This document shows positions 35,488 through 44,581 of a DNA stretch of 64,000 nucleotides, one piece after another (the stretch's first letter is position 1; each line of letters begins with the position of its first letter). The translations under genes were made by a program, and so were the position numbers. A model generated the notes under the pieces. It ran no database searches and was not told the origin of the DNA. It worked only from the letters and a program-made list of their open reading frames with translations. This DNA is from Deltaproteobacteria bacterium. GTDB lineage: Bacteria; Myxococcota_A; UBA9160; UBA6930. The stretch spans positions 25,926 to 89,925 of the forward strand of contig JAJDAQ010000072.1 in NCBI GenBank assembly GCA_029261815.1. The letters run 5' to 3'.

Positions 35488-38430
35488 TCATCCTTCGAGG
35501 ATCGAGCGTCCCATGCCGACTTCGGCGATCAGCTCTTCGAAGCGATCGGCATTCTGCTCGGCACCGCGGGCGCGGATCCGCGCGACATGGTCCTCGTCGG
35601 ACAGTGCATCGATCCACCCGAATTTTTCTGCCAGGTGTTCGACCATGCCGCCGACATCGACTGCGCGCTTTCCCGTCACGTCATCAGCGCCCAGCACGAA
35701 GACATCGTGTCCCTCGGTTCGGGCCAACGACAGGATCGCGCCATAGCGTTCGCGCGCGATGCGCATCGCCATATGCAGATCCAGGCTCTCCGGAACATCC
35801 GCCGCGACCATGGCCATCCCACCGAAATGGACCAGCCGGAAGTCGCGTTCGGCGACCCACGCATACTCGTCCGGCGGAGCCGGAACTTCGACGCGAGAAG
35901 CCTCCTTCGCGAGGTCCGAAGGCCGACCCGCAAGCAGCATCTCGAGATCGCTGCGCAGTTCACCGGTCTTCTGGGCGAGTTCGCCAAGGCGCCACCACCA
36001 GACCCGTCCCCAGCGCTGGAAGTCGTGCTGGGTGAAACGCCCGGTGACGAGATCGACGAGCTTGTCGGAGAACCGACTGCGTCGGGTGCAGTAGGCCAGC
36101 ACCAACGGGAGCGAGCTGTCTCCGCCGGGCCGGATCTGCGCGTACTCGTCACCAAGTTGGCCCTTCAGTTCTCCCAGGTCCTCGGGCGGCCACTCGTGAT
36201 GGTCGAACCACACGAGGCGACCGCTGTAGAGCGCGGATGCCTGCAGGGCGTCGCGCGCCGGCTTTGCGCTGAAACCGATCACATAGATCGGCGTGTTGTC
36301 GCGCAAGTCGGTCGCCACACCACGGAAGAACGTCATCAGGTCTTCCTGCGAGTAGATCCAGATCCCCTCGACTTGCCGCACTTCGCGCGCCAGCAGCACA
36401 GCGGCCGTGATCGACTCGCGATCGGCATGCGCCAGGATCGCAGCGCGACCCTTGGGAAGCGCGCGGGCTTCGTCCGGGCGATCGTCCTTGGACTCCGAAT
36501 CTCCGGAGGCCGACAACGGCGGTGCCGCCGTCGCGCGTGCGCGGCGTCGACGCTCTCGTTCGAGACGGATGCGATCCATCTCGGTTTCGGGCTCGCCGTC
36601 TTCTTCGTCCTCGTAGCCCGGAAGCTCCGTCTCATCGAGATCCGGCGCGTCCGGAGAGAGCTGAAGCAGGTCTTCGGCGTCATCGCCGTCGTCATCGTCC
36701 GCGTCGTCGCCGGCACTGGAACTGGCGGCTGTTTCGCTCGAGGCCGCCGCGTCTTCGCGACTGCCTTCGCCACCGCGGCGGCTTCGGCCTCGGCGGCGTC
36801 GGCCACGACTGCCACCTTCTTCAGGTTCGGGTTTCTCGGCAGGAGGGGCTTCCGCATCGGCGCCCTCGCCCCCCTCGCTGGTCGCTTCGCTCTTGCCCCG
36901 ACCGCCGCGCGTGCGGCCCCGGCGACGGCGCCGCGGCGCCGCATCATCTTCATCGTCGAAGTCAAAGAGCGACATCTCTTCGAAGGCCGGTCCGTCAGCA
37001 GCCTTCTCAGCCGGTTGTTCCTGGGCGACGGCCGCGGTTGCAGGTGCGGGTGCGGTCTCTTCACTGACGGCGCCGTTGGGCTCGCCTTCACCGGCTGCGC
37101 CGCCACGACGGCGACCTCCGCGCCGACGACGGCGGCGCGGCGCGCCTTCTTCGCTGTCCGAGGTGTCGGCCTTCGTTTCCGCCGGCGCCGCTTCAGCGGC
37201 CTCCGCTTCTGCGGGCGCGTCGTCACGTTCCTGTCGCGCACCATTGCGGTTTCGCGGCGGACGCTTGTCGGCCTTGGGGGCAAGTGCGGGTGCAGGCGAC
37301 TCGAGGTCGACCGCCGTGAACGGACCCGTGGCTCCACTCGCCTGGAAGATCTCGGCTGCCACCGTCAGCCGGCTGAGGGCCGCGACGACGCCGTCGCCCA
37401 ACTCACACGCCGCGAGCAGAACACGCGGACGATCGCCCAGCCGCAGGGGCGCGGGCGCATCGGCGGTGAGGGCCGGGAGTGCCGGTTCGATCGAGAAGGC
37501 CGCGCCAAGAATCGCGCCGAGCCCACCCAGGCCGAGCTTCTCCCGTCCGCAGATCAGGACGGTCCGACCGTTCTCGTCGATGCCGAGCCCGTCGATGACT
37601 TCGACCCCGCCGCCACCGAGCGGCCAACGTCGGAGCGAATGCAGGCCCTGTGCCGCCGCCACGGTCCCCGTGAGCGGTCCGCGCATGCCTTCATCGGACT
37701 CACGAATCTTTCGGTCGTTCGCGCGTTTACGAACGTTTCCTTCAAGGCGATCCATGATCTCGGCCAGACGTTCCTCGCCCAGCACGTGGACGGACCGGCT
37801 CGGCTGACGGATCTCAAGCACGGCGCGCTCGCCTTCCGCGCGGAGTTCGGCCATCGCCTGCGTTGCAACCACGAAGTCGATCACACTCCCGCGGACCCGC
37901 AGCGCGGCATCGTGCTTCTGCGCGAGACCTTCGAGCGCCGCAACTGCACCACGGAAGTGATCGCGCGCGGGCGCGGTCGGGAGCTGATCGGCCAGGCGGC
38001 GCGGCGTAATGCCGAGGACGGGACGCTCGACCGGCATCTCCGCCGGTCCCTCGCCCGGAAGCGTGACGGCGCGCAGTGCGCCACCCACGCCGCGAACGGT
38101 GCTGAGCAGGCGTCGAGCGGCCGCATCCCACGCCGGCGCGGCGACGACGATCTCGGCGAGGCCGCCTTCCGGCGTTTCCTCTCCGGCGGCCGCAAGCGCA
38201 CCGAGCAATGCGTCAACGGCCGACGTCGGACTGACCGAGACCAACCAACTTCCGCCCTCGGATTCACCGATGCCGATGAGGGCGACCGAATCCGGCACGA
38301 TCGTGCCCGGACGGCGCGTCAGTTGTTCAACCGGGAGCACATCGGCGGCCCGGACCAGCCAGCTCTCGTCGATGGAACGTCCGGTTTCTTCACTGCGTCG
38401 GCGGCGGCCAAAGCGGCCTCTCATCACCAT
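35488..38430 (-). CDS. DHH-type phosphoesterase-like protein with a large disordered Arg/acid region
   Basis: 980 aa, three parts. Residues 1-385 are folded-looking and unrecognised. Residues about 388-660 are low complexity, alternating arginine/glycine patches (RRRRRRGGRRRGG, RRRRRGRTRGGRGK, RGRRRRGRSRRGG) with long acidic runs (DDADDDDGDDAED). The C-terminus (about 660-980) resembles a DHH domain: AHADRES in place of the first aspartate motif and WFDHHEW with His744-His745. The usual first motif is incomplete, so activity is uncertain. The arginine/glycine patches suggest RNA or anionic-polymer binding, and the middle resembles RNase E tails. ATG at 38430, after AAAGGAG. It lies between the unknown 395-aa protein and queE. 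Confidence 0.75.
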   Translation of the reverse strand: MVMRGRFGRRRRSEETGRSIDESWLVRAADVLPVEQLTRRPGTIVPDSVALIGIGESEGGSWLVSVSPTSAVDALLGALAAAGEETPEGGLAEIVVAAPAWDAAARRLLSTVRGVGGALRAVTLPGEGPAEMPVERPVLGITPRRLADQLPTAPARDHFRGAVAALEGLAQKHDAALRVRGSVIDFVVATQAMAELRAEGERAVLEIRQPSRSVHVLGEERLAEIMDRLEGNVRKRANDRKIRESDEGMRGPLTGTVAAAQGLHSLRRWPLGGGGVEVIDGLGIDENGRTVLICGREKLGLGGLGAILGAAFSIEPALPALTADAPAPLRLGDRPRVLLAACELGDGVVAALSRLTVAAEIFQASGATGPFTAVDLESPAPALAPKADKRPPRNRNGARQERDDAPAEAEAAEAAPAETKADTSDSEEGAPRRRRRRGGRRRGGAAGEGEPNGAVSEETAPAPATAAVAQEQPAEKAADGPAFEEMSLFDFDDEDDAAPRRRRRGRTRGGRGKSEATSEGGEGADAEAPPAEKPEPEEGGSRGRRRRGRSRRGGEGSREDAAASSETAASSSAGDDADDDDGDDAEDLLQLSPDAPDLDETELPGYEDEEDGEPETEMDRIRLERERRRRARATAAPPLSASGDSESKDDRPDEARALPKGRAAILAHADRESITAAVLLAREVRQVEGIWIYSQEDLMTFFRGVATDLRDNTPIYVIGFSAKPARDALQASALYSGRLVWFDHHEWPPEDLGELKGQLGDEYAQIRPGGDSSLPLVLAYCTRRSRFSDKLVDLVTGRFTQHDFQRWGRVWWWRLGELAQKTGELRSDLEMLLAGRPSDLAKEASRVEVPAPPDEYAWVAERDFRLVHFGGMAMVAADVPESLDLHMAMRIARERYGAILSLARTEGHDVFVLGADDVTGKRAVDVGGMVEHLAEKFGWIDALSDEDHVARIRARGAEQNADRFEELIAEVGMGRSILEG

Positions 38431-38576
38431 GTGGGAATCTCCTTTGGCTCCGGGGCCGGGGAACGCCGAAGTGCGCTCCGCTGGGGCCGCGCCGGGCCGG
38501 AAAACGAAATGGTTCCAGGTGGGTAGCGGCCCCCCTGGTGTTCCTCAATGGCCACCAGGACTTCCGCGCCACAACC

Positions 38577-39764
38577 CTAGGGCGTAACGATAAGGGGCTC
38601 TTCTTCGCCTTCCGCCGCCGCGATGGCCTCCGGCGGCTCGTTGGCCTCTAGGACCGGCCGCAGCGGGAGTTCCAGGAACATCCGGGCCACGGGGTTCTCG
38701 GCCAGGGACGCATCGCCCTCGAACGACGCGGCTGCGGTCAAGCAGGCGGCGGCGGCGGCCTCGTTGTCGCGCTTCCAGAAGGTCCAGGCGGACTCCCTGA
38801 GACGGTGCCGGGTCACGGCCCGGGACTCGGCATCGAAGACCTCGTCGGCGGCTTCTGCCACCAGGGCCGAGAGCTGCTCCTGCTTGGTCGTGCCCGAAAC
38901 GATGACGGTGCTTTCGGTGGCCTCCCGAAGCTTGTCGACCAGGGGCATCAGGACTTCGCTGTCCGGCGGCCACGGCCCGAACTCACCGTCTTCGATTCGC
39001 TTCGCAGCGTCTTCGAGAGATGCCCCGCTGGCGTCGACGGCGGCCGCCGCTTCATCACCCGGCAATGTCACGTCGGGGTCGACCTCGGCGACGCGGGTGC
39101 GCCATTCGGAAAAGCCTTTCGGCAGCGGGCGATCTTTCGGCGACTTCTCGGCGGCGCGGGCCACGAGTGTGCGCGCCACGGCCGGCGTCACTTCGATTGC
39201 GGGGAAGGCATCGCGCTGGCCCAGATCCCGCAGGAATTTCCGGACCTTGTTCCGACTTGCGCTGAAGACCTCGAAGCCCAACAGACCGCGGGAATCGTCG
39301 ATCACGCATTCGAACAAACGTGCGCCGCCCTGCGGATGGGGTTCGAGCTGATAGACAAAGCGCGCGCCCATGGGATCGAACGGCGACACCCACGCCCCTT
39401 CGAGACGCGCCTCGACCGAACCGATGCGCGCGACCGTTGGTGCCGGTGCGGCTTCGGCCACTTCGATGCCGGCCGAACGCAAGCGATGGCGCATCTTGCG
39501 CAGGATCTTCTTTCCCGCTTTCGGCAGGCCGTCGCCGTCCACGGCGAGGATGACGGCAACGCCCTCTTCTTCTTCGGCCCAGTCCTCGGCGAGGTCCGCG
39601 GCGGCATCCGGCGCTTCGACCAACAACCAGCGCAACAACACTACGGCCGCGCTGTCGTCGAGTGTGTCGAGGAGTTGGAAGGGGTCCCCGTTGGCCGGTC
39701 GGATCTCATCCGCGAGTGCGGGGAGCGCGCTGGCTGCGTCTTCAAGTGCGTCGGCCAGACTCAC
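38577..39764 (-). CDS. Conserved-looking protein of unknown function
   Basis: 395 aa, soluble, acidic, no signal peptide. The GTG start at 39764 has GGAGG seven bases upstream. It begins with a helical acidic domain (LLRWLLVEAPDAAADLAEDW). A basic patch (KAGKKILRKMRHRLRS) follows, then a beta-rich part (ARFVYQLEPHPQGGARLFEC) and a helical C-terminal half with PLVDKLREATESTVIVSG. I recognise no family. Codon use is host-like and coding quality is good. It lies between dgt and the DHH protein in a leftward run, with gaps of 163 and 146 bp. A role in nucleic-acid processing is only suggested by neighbours. Confidence 0.7.
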   Translation of the reverse strand: MSLADALEDAASALPALADEIRPANGDPFQLLDTLDDSAAVVLLRWLLVEAPDAAADLAEDWAEEEEGVAVILAVDGDGLPKAGKKILRKMRHRLRSAGIEVAEAAPAPTVARIGSVEARLEGAWVSPFDPMGARFVYQLEPHPQGGARLFECVIDDSRGLLGFEVFSASRNKVRKFLRDLGQRDAFPAIEVTPAVARTLVARAAEKSPKDRPLPKGFSEWRTRVAEVDPDVTLPGDEAAAAVDASGASLEDAAKRIEDGEFGPWPPDSEVLMPLVDKLREATESTVIVSGTTKQEQLSALVAEAADEVFDAESRAVTRHRLRESAWTFWKRDNEAAAAACLTAAASFEGDASLAENPVARMFLELPLRPVLEANEPPEAIAAAEGEEEPLIVTP

Positions 39765-39905
39765 GCGCGTACCTCCGCACGTTCGCTCAGCGCGGCGTCA
39801 TTCTGCATCGTCACTTCGTTCTCCTTCGGCGCGGCCGGCCCATCCCACGGAATCGCCTTCGAGCGGCGACGTGAACGCCCAGCGGTTGGCCTCATCTACG
39901 GCCAT
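39761..39905 (-). other. Two competing short reading frames upstream of the 395-aa protein
   Basis: The 163-bp gap after dgt holds two small reverse-strand frames. One (39895-39761, 44 codons, start MRPTAGRSRRRSK) ends in a TGA that overlaps the GTG of the next gene, as in translational coupling. The other (39905-39798, 35 codons, MAVDEANRWAFTSPLEGDSV) has a more protein-like composition. Neither has a good ribosome site, and at most one can be real. I see no family match. Confidence 0.2.
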
Positions 39906-39927
39906 CGCGGGCGGAATCCAGGGTGTG

Positions 39928-41076
39928 TCAGGCGTCTCGCAGCTTCTTGTGCTCTGCCAGGGCGAACCGGTCGGTCATCCCAGCGATGTAATCAGCAATC
40001 GCGCGAGCTTCGCCCTCCTCGGGGAGCCTTGCCACCACATGGTCCGGGAGTTCGCGGGGCGCGTCGCGGTAGTACTTGAACAGGCCCGCGATCGCCTCTG
40101 CCGAACGCGCGCTGACCTCGGCAACCGCCGGGTGCTGATACAGCGAGTCGTATAGAAATTCCTTGAGCTGTCGCTTCAAGTTTCCGGTTTCAGTGGAGTA
40201 TTTGACAAAGCGGCCCTGCGTTTCGCGGACCGCATCCGCCGTCGCCGGGAGCGCCCTGTCGAGCGCATGGCCGGTCGTTTCGATCAGGTCGGTGACCAGG
40301 TGATTGATCAGGGCGACGATCACCTGCGCATCCTGGGCCGCCGGATCGATGGATTCGTCGAAGCGCACGGCCACCCGCTCCCGCATCTCGGCCCACAGAG
40401 CCACTTCTGAGAGCTGCCCCGCCTGCAGCAGACCGGACCGCAGACCGTCGTCCAGATCGTGGTTCAAGTACGCAATCTCGTCCGCCAGATCGGCGAGCTG
40501 GGCCTCCAGCGAGGGCTGGTGTCCGATCTCGGGGACCGACACCGGATGCGTCCAGCGGCTGCCGTGCTTGAGGATCCCCTCGCGTGTCTCCCAGGTGAGA
40601 TTGAGACCGCGGAAGTCCGGGTAGCGGTCCTCGAGCCAGTCCACGATCCGGAGCGTCTGCCGGTTGTGGTCGAAGCCCCCATCGTCGGTCATCACCTCAT
40701 CGAGAACGCGTTCCCCCGCGTGGCCGAAGGGCGTGTGACCGAGGTCGTGTGCGAGCACGATGGCTTCGGCCAGGTTCTCGTTGAGTCTCAGCGTCCGAGC
40801 CAGCGTGCGCGCGATCTGGCTGCCCTCGAGGGTGTGCGAGAGCCGGTTGCGGTAGTGGTCGCCTTCGTGCGGCACGAACACCTGGGTCTTGTACTGGAGC
40901 CGCCGGAACGCGCGGCTGTGCACGATGCGGTCGCGATCGCGCGCGAATGCCGTTCGGTAGGCGTGCTCGTCCTCGGCATGCACGCGGCCGCGCGTCGCAG
41001 CGCTGCATTGGGCGTATGGTGCCAGGCGTTCGACTTCGTCACGCTCGGCTTCCTCTCGCGAGCGGACGGCGCTCAT
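39928..41076 (-). CDS. dgt: Deoxyguanosinetriphosphate triphosphohydrolase-like HD protein
   Basis: 382 aa from the ATG at 41076; the frame is open much further upstream, but only as a shadow of other genes. It hydrolyses dNTPs to nucleosides and triphosphate. Motifs: HSRAFRRLQYKTQVF, RNRLSHTLEGSQIARTLA, the HD pair in LAHDLGHTPFGHAGE and NHDLDD further on. This is the shorter Dgt-like class. The start overlaps the stop of a 52-codon membrane peptide gene by 4 bp. A dNTP hydrolase here and a dCMP deaminase at 27 kb both touch the dNTP pool. Confidence 0.93.
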   Translation of the reverse strand: MSAVRSREEAERDEVERLAPYAQCSAATRGRVHAEDEHAYRTAFARDRDRIVHSRAFRRLQYKTQVFVPHEGDHYRNRLSHTLEGSQIARTLARTLRLNENLAEAIVLAHDLGHTPFGHAGERVLDEVMTDDGGFDHNRQTLRIVDWLEDRYPDFRGLNLTWETREGILKHGSRWTHPVSVPEIGHQPSLEAQLADLADEIAYLNHDLDDGLRSGLLQAGQLSEVALWAEMRERVAVRFDESIDPAAQDAQVIVALINHLVTDLIETTGHALDRALPATADAVRETQGRFVKYSTETGNLKRQLKEFLYDSLYQHPAVAEVSARSAEAIAGLFKYYRDAPRELPDHVVARLPEEGEARAIADYIAGMTDRFALAEHKKLRDA

Positions 41077-41231
41077 CGACCGAGGTCTTCGCGCAGGGTG
41101 TCTCGCAAGGCATCGCGGTCCGCCGCGTCGATCTCTCCATGGCTCATCGGAGCGCCTGCCCCGCCAAGCCAGAGCCAACCTGCGACGACTGCGAGCGCCA
41201 GGGCGCCGACGATCACCATCCACCGTTTCAT
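41073..41231 (-). CDS. Small single-pass membrane protein
   Basis: 52 aa: MKRWMVIVGALALAVVAGW then GGAGAPMSHGEIDAAD and an acidic C-terminus. There is one helix at residues 4-23 with a basic start, so the tail may face the periplasm or be cleaved. A strong GGAGGG site lies seven bases before the ATG at 41231, and the stop overlaps the dgt start (ATGA). Both facts favour a real, translated gene coupled to dgt. No known family was recognised. Confidence 0.6.
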   Translation of the reverse strand: MKRWMVIVGALALAVVAGWLWLGGAGAPMSHGEIDAADRDALRDTLREDLGR

Positions 41232-41319
41232 GACGAATCCCTCCGCACGCGGGCGAACCCCCGGCGCCGCGTGGAAGAAGGACGCGGCCGGTCCGTCGCC
41301 GTGACGGTACCATCGGCCC

Positions 41320-42420
41320 ATGTCGACGACACCCCGCCTGCTCCTCGGTCCCGGCCCCTCGAATGCGCACCCGCGCGTGCTCGAGGCGATGGCGCAACCC
41401 TTGCTCGGACACCTCGACCCGGCGTTCCTGGCCATCATGGAAGAGGTGCAAGGGCACCTGCGAACGCTCTTCGGCACGAACAACGCCATGACGCTGCCGC
41501 TCTCGGCCACTGGCAGCGCCGGCATGGAGGCGTGCCTGGCGAACCTGCTCGAAGCCGGCGACGAGATCGTCATCGGCATCAACGGCGTCTTTGGCGAACG
41601 GATGTGTGCGGTCGCGTCGCGGATCGGCGCACGGGTCACGCGGGTCGAAGCGGAATGGGGAACCGCCTTGTCGGACGACGCGATGATCGAGGCCATCGCG
41701 CGCACCAAGCCGCGCGTCGTCTCGTTCGTGCACGCGGAGACTTCGACCGGCGTCTGCCAGCCGGTCGAGCGGATCGCCGGCGCTGCACGGGAACACGGCG
41801 CGTTCGTGGTGCTCGACTGCGTGACGTCGCTCGGCGGCATCCCGGTCACGCTCGACGACTGGGGCATCGACGCCGCTTACAGCGGGACGCAGAAATGCCT
41901 CTCCTGCCCGCCGGGACTCTCGCCCGTCTCCTTCAGCCCACGAGCGGTCGAACACGTCGCAGCCCGCAAGACGCCGGTGCAGAGCTGGTTCATGGATATC
42001 TCGCTCCTGGCCGGTTACTACGGTGAGGAACGCGTCTACCACCACACCGCTCCGATCTCGGCAATCTTCGCGCTCGCCGAAGGGCTCCGCCTCGTCAACG
42101 AGGAAGGCATGGTCGCGCGGGAAGCGCGCCACCGTGCCGCGGCCGCGCACCTGATCGAACGACTCGGCACCATGGGCTTCGAACCGCTGGTGGCGGCGAC
42201 GCATCGGCTCCCGCAACTGAGCACGCTCCGGTTGCCGACGACGGTGACCGACGCCGGCGAAGCGACGGTTCGGCGGCGGCTCCTGGAGGAGCACGGCATC
42301 GAAGTCGGTGGCGGCCTCGGCAAACTCGCGGGCCAGGTCTGGCGCGTCGGCCTGATGGGCGAGAACGCGCGCGAGGCCAGCGTCGACCGACTCGAAGCGG
42401 CTCTGCGCGCCGTGCTCTAG
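41320..42420 (+). CDS. Class V PLP aminotransferase (alanine/serine-glyoxylate type)
   Basis: 366 aa. LLLGPGPSNAHPRVLEAM is the family start, with SATGSAGMEA, HAETSTGVCQP, VVLDCVTSLGG and the PLP lysine in SGTQKCLSCPPGLSP. Near the C-terminus VWRVGLMGENA is typical. The enzyme transfers an amino group from alanine or serine to glyoxylate, or acts on a related pair. It is divergent from the dgt operon and overlaps the following alpha/beta hydrolase convergently by 4 bp. Substrate choice between alanine, serine and 2-aminoethylphosphonate is open. Confidence 0.92.
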   Translation: MSTTPRLLLGPGPSNAHPRVLEAMAQPLLGHLDPAFLAIMEEVQGHLRTLFGTNNAMTLPLSATGSAGMEACLANLLEAGDEIVIGINGVFGERMCAVASRIGARVTRVEAEWGTALSDDAMIEAIARTKPRVVSFVHAETSTGVCQPVERIAGAAREHGAFVVLDCVTSLGGIPVTLDDWGIDAAYSGTQKCLSCPPGLSPVSFSPRAVEHVAARKTPVQSWFMDISLLAGYYGEERVYHHTAPISAIFALAEGLRLVNEEGMVAREARHRAAAAHLIERLGTMGFEPLVAATHRLPQLSTLRLPTTVTDAGEATVRRRLLEEHGIEVGGGLGKLAGQVWRVGLMGENAREASVDRLEAALRAVL

Positions 42421-43268
42421 CGCGCGGCCACCGCGCCCGCGTCGACGCGATCGAGGTGTGCTTCGAGCACCGCGCGCCAGCGATCAGGCGCCTCGAATTG
42501 CGGCTGGTGGGCCGCACCCGCAATGAGGAAGAGCCACGCGTCCGGAATGCCGGCCGCCATCACGCCGCTCGGCCGAAGGAACGGCTGGTCCTGGCTCCCC
42601 ACCATCACCAGGGTCGGGACCGCGATCCGCGACAGCACGGGCACCAGGCTCTCCTGTTCGACCATCGCATGGACGAAGGCCTCGTAAGCGTTCGGATCCA
42701 TTGCCAGAAGTCGCTCCTGCCGCCATTCCCAATACCGCTCACCCCAGGTGGTCTCGTGGGCCTCGGAAGCCGGCGTGCGGCTCTTGCTCTGCGATTCGAG
42801 TTGTCGCAGCAGGGCCGACAGCTTGGCCATGCCCTCTTCCCGTGCGACCCGCCCGGCCATCGCGACGGCATCCTTGTTCACATGCGTGATGGGCTCCGCC
42901 GACGTATCCATCAGGATGAGCGATGCCAGGCTGACGCGGGCGTCCAACGCCGCGCGGAGCGCGATCATTCCACCCATCGAATGCCCCAACACATGGGCCG
43001 GTTGCTTGACGACGCCCTGCAGGAAGGCGACCAGGTCCTCGAGAAGGGAGGCGAAGGTGATGTCCTCGGGCTTTCCAAAAGGGTCCGAGCCGCCGTGGCC
43101 TCGCAAGTCGGGCACGAGCACGCGTCGCCCGGCGCCTAACGCTTGAGCCTGCCCTGCGAAGTCGGCGGCGCTTCCGGTCCAACCATGGAGCAGGACCAAC
43201 GGCGTCCCGCCGCTGCCGAACTCCTGATACGCGATTCGAATCCCCGCCGGCGTCTCGAAGGTCTTCAT
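42417..43268 (-). CDS. Alpha/beta-fold hydrolase
   Basis: 283 aa. LLHGWTGSAADF is the oxyanion region, GHSMGG holds the nucleophile serine, GSQDQPF gives the likely acid position and GAAHQPQFEAP the catalytic histidine. The build is that of small-molecule esterases, enol-lactone hydrolases and non-haem haloperoxidase-like hydrolases; the substrate is unknown. The ATG at 43268 overlaps the miaE stop (ATGA), so it is coupled to miaE. Confidence 0.88.
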   Translation of the reverse strand: MKTFETPAGIRIAYQEFGSGGTPLVLLHGWTGSAADFAGQAQALGAGRRVLVPDLRGHGGSDPFGKPEDITFASLLEDLVAFLQGVVKQPAHVLGHSMGGMIALRAALDARVSLASLILMDTSAEPITHVNKDAVAMAGRVAREEGMAKLSALLRQLESQSKSRTPASEAHETTWGERYWEWRQERLLAMDPNAYEAFVHAMVEQESLVPVLSRIAVPTLVMVGSQDQPFLRPSGVMAAGIPDAWLFLIAGAAHQPQFEAPDRWRAVLEAHLDRVDAGAVAAR

Positions 43269-43846
43269 GCGTTGTGCAGCCTCGGCTCAGTAGGCGCAGT
43301 CTCCAGGACCACGGCTTCATGTGCGGTGAACTCGGCCAGCCTTTCCGCCACCGCCTCGCGGTCGCTCGATTGACACGCGAGGTCAACATAGAGGCCATGG
43401 TGTCGGGCCTCGGCCGTCCGTAGGCCACGGTAGAAGTGCGCGAGTGGCTCATCATCGATGGCGTCTGCGAGGAGGCCCAACCGTTCGCAGCTACGGGCTT
43501 CGATCACGGCACAACAGAGCAGGAGATCGAGCCTGCGCTCCGACTCCTTCTGATTGCGGACGATCTCACGCAGGCGGCCCGCATACGGGCTCGGCTTCTG
43601 GCGCGCGAACCGCACGCCGCGTCGGCCCAACCACTGCAGAACCTCATCGAAATGGGCGAGCTCTTCGCGCGCAAGCGCTGTGAGCGGCGCCATCCAATCC
43701 GGCTGGTCGGCCGACTGGAAGATCAGGTTCATGGCGATCCCAGCGGCCTTCTTCTCACAGTGGGCATGGTCCAGCATCACTTCGTCGAGGTGAGCGACCG
43801 CGCGCTCGGCCCAGCCGGGTCCGGTCTCGGATTGAAGCTTCAGCAT
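43265..43846 (-). CDS. miaE: tRNA-(ms2io6A37)-hydroxylase
   Basis: 193 aa non-haem diiron monooxygenase that hydroxylates the isopentenyl group on A37 of tRNA. Family motifs carry the iron ligands: LDHAHCEKKAAG, REELAHFDEVLQW, VIEARSCERL and AEARHHGLYVDLA. The ATG at 43846 gives the usual MLKLQSETGPGW opening; upstream codons are arginine-rich and look non-coding. It overlaps the hydrolase gene downstream and is divergent from the isomerase operon. Reaching this step needs MiaA and MiaB, which are not in the window. Confidence 0.9.
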   Translation of the reverse strand: MLKLQSETGPGWAERAVAHLDEVMLDHAHCEKKAAGIAMNLIFQSADQPDWMAPLTALAREELAHFDEVLQWLGRRGVRFARQKPSPYAGRLREIVRNQKESERRLDLLLCCAVIEARSCERLGLLADAIDDEPLAHFYRGLRTAEARHHGLYVDLACQSSDREAVAERLAEFTAHEAVVLETAPTEPRLHNA

Positions 43847-43911
43847 GGTCGCCACTATAGAGACCTGTGGAGCGGGAGCCCGCCTCGCCCGGGATGCGCT
43901 ACCGGTACTCC

Positions 43912-44565
43912 ATGACGCTCGCGTTCGATGTCTTCTGGTCGTTCCGCAGCCCGTACTCGTACCTCGCCACAAGCCGGCTCGTCGAGATCGCGGACCGCTA
44001 CGACGTGTCCGTCCACGTACGCCCGGTCTACCCGTTGGCCGTCCGTTCAGAGGACTTCTTCGACAAGGTGAACCCGAAGTGGCCGGCCTACCTGTTTCGG
44101 GACACCACGAGAATCGCCGAGAAGGAAGGGCTTCCCTATCGCTGGCCCCAGCCAGACCCCGTTGTCCAGATCACGGAAGACGGGCGCCGGATCGCGCCCA
44201 AAGACCAGCCCTACATCCACCGTCTCACACGGCTCGGGCAACTCGCCGCTGAACGCGAACGCGGCCTCCCCTTCATCGCGGAGGGTTCGACGTTGATCTT
44301 TGGCGGCACCACGGACTGGCACGAAGGCGACCACCTCGCGCGCGCCACCGAGCGTGCCGGCCTGGAGCTTGCCGAGATGGACGCCGTCATTGTCGACGAG
44401 GAAGCGCGACTCGAGCGAGCGCTCCAGGCCAACCAGGCCGCACTCGACGCATCCGGACACTGGGGCGTTCCGACTTGTGTCTTCGAGGGCGAACCCTTCT
44501 TCGGGCAAGACCGCCTCGACACGTTGGTGTGGCGCCTCGAACAAAATGGACTGAAGGCGCGTTAG
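43912..44565 (+). CDS. DsbA-family isomerase (2-hydroxychromene-2-carboxylate isomerase-like)
   Basis: 217 aa from the ATG at 43912. In-frame starts at 43894 (ATG) and 43867 (GTG) are possible. The N-terminus FDVFWSFRSPYSYLATSRL matches the kappa-GST-like isomerases, with the serine that binds glutathione in place of the DsbA cysteine. The C-terminal GVPTCVFEGEPFFGQDRLD is also diagnostic. Family members isomerise aromatic or cyclic intermediates with glutathione. It heads a tight rightward operon with an acyl-CoA synthetase 16 bp later. Confidence 0.88.
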   Translation: MTLAFDVFWSFRSPYSYLATSRLVEIADRYDVSVHVRPVYPLAVRSEDFFDKVNPKWPAYLFRDTTRIAEKEGLPYRWPQPDPVVQITEDGRRIAPKDQPYIHRLTRLGQLAAERERGLPFIAEGSTLIFGGTTDWHEGDHLARATERAGLELAEMDAVIVDEEARLERALQANQAALDASGHWGVPTCVFEGEPFFGQDRLDTLVWRLEQNGLKAR

Positions 44566-44581
44566 GCGCCGAGGAGACAGC

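Noticed and set aside
35449..38526. 1025-codon forward open frame
   Set aside because: Antisense shadow of the DHH protein gene; arises from its repetitive GC-rich codons.
38534..38559. Hairpin CCTGGTG/CACCAGG as a terminator
   Set aside because: Loop of 12 bases and no T-run; could be chance.
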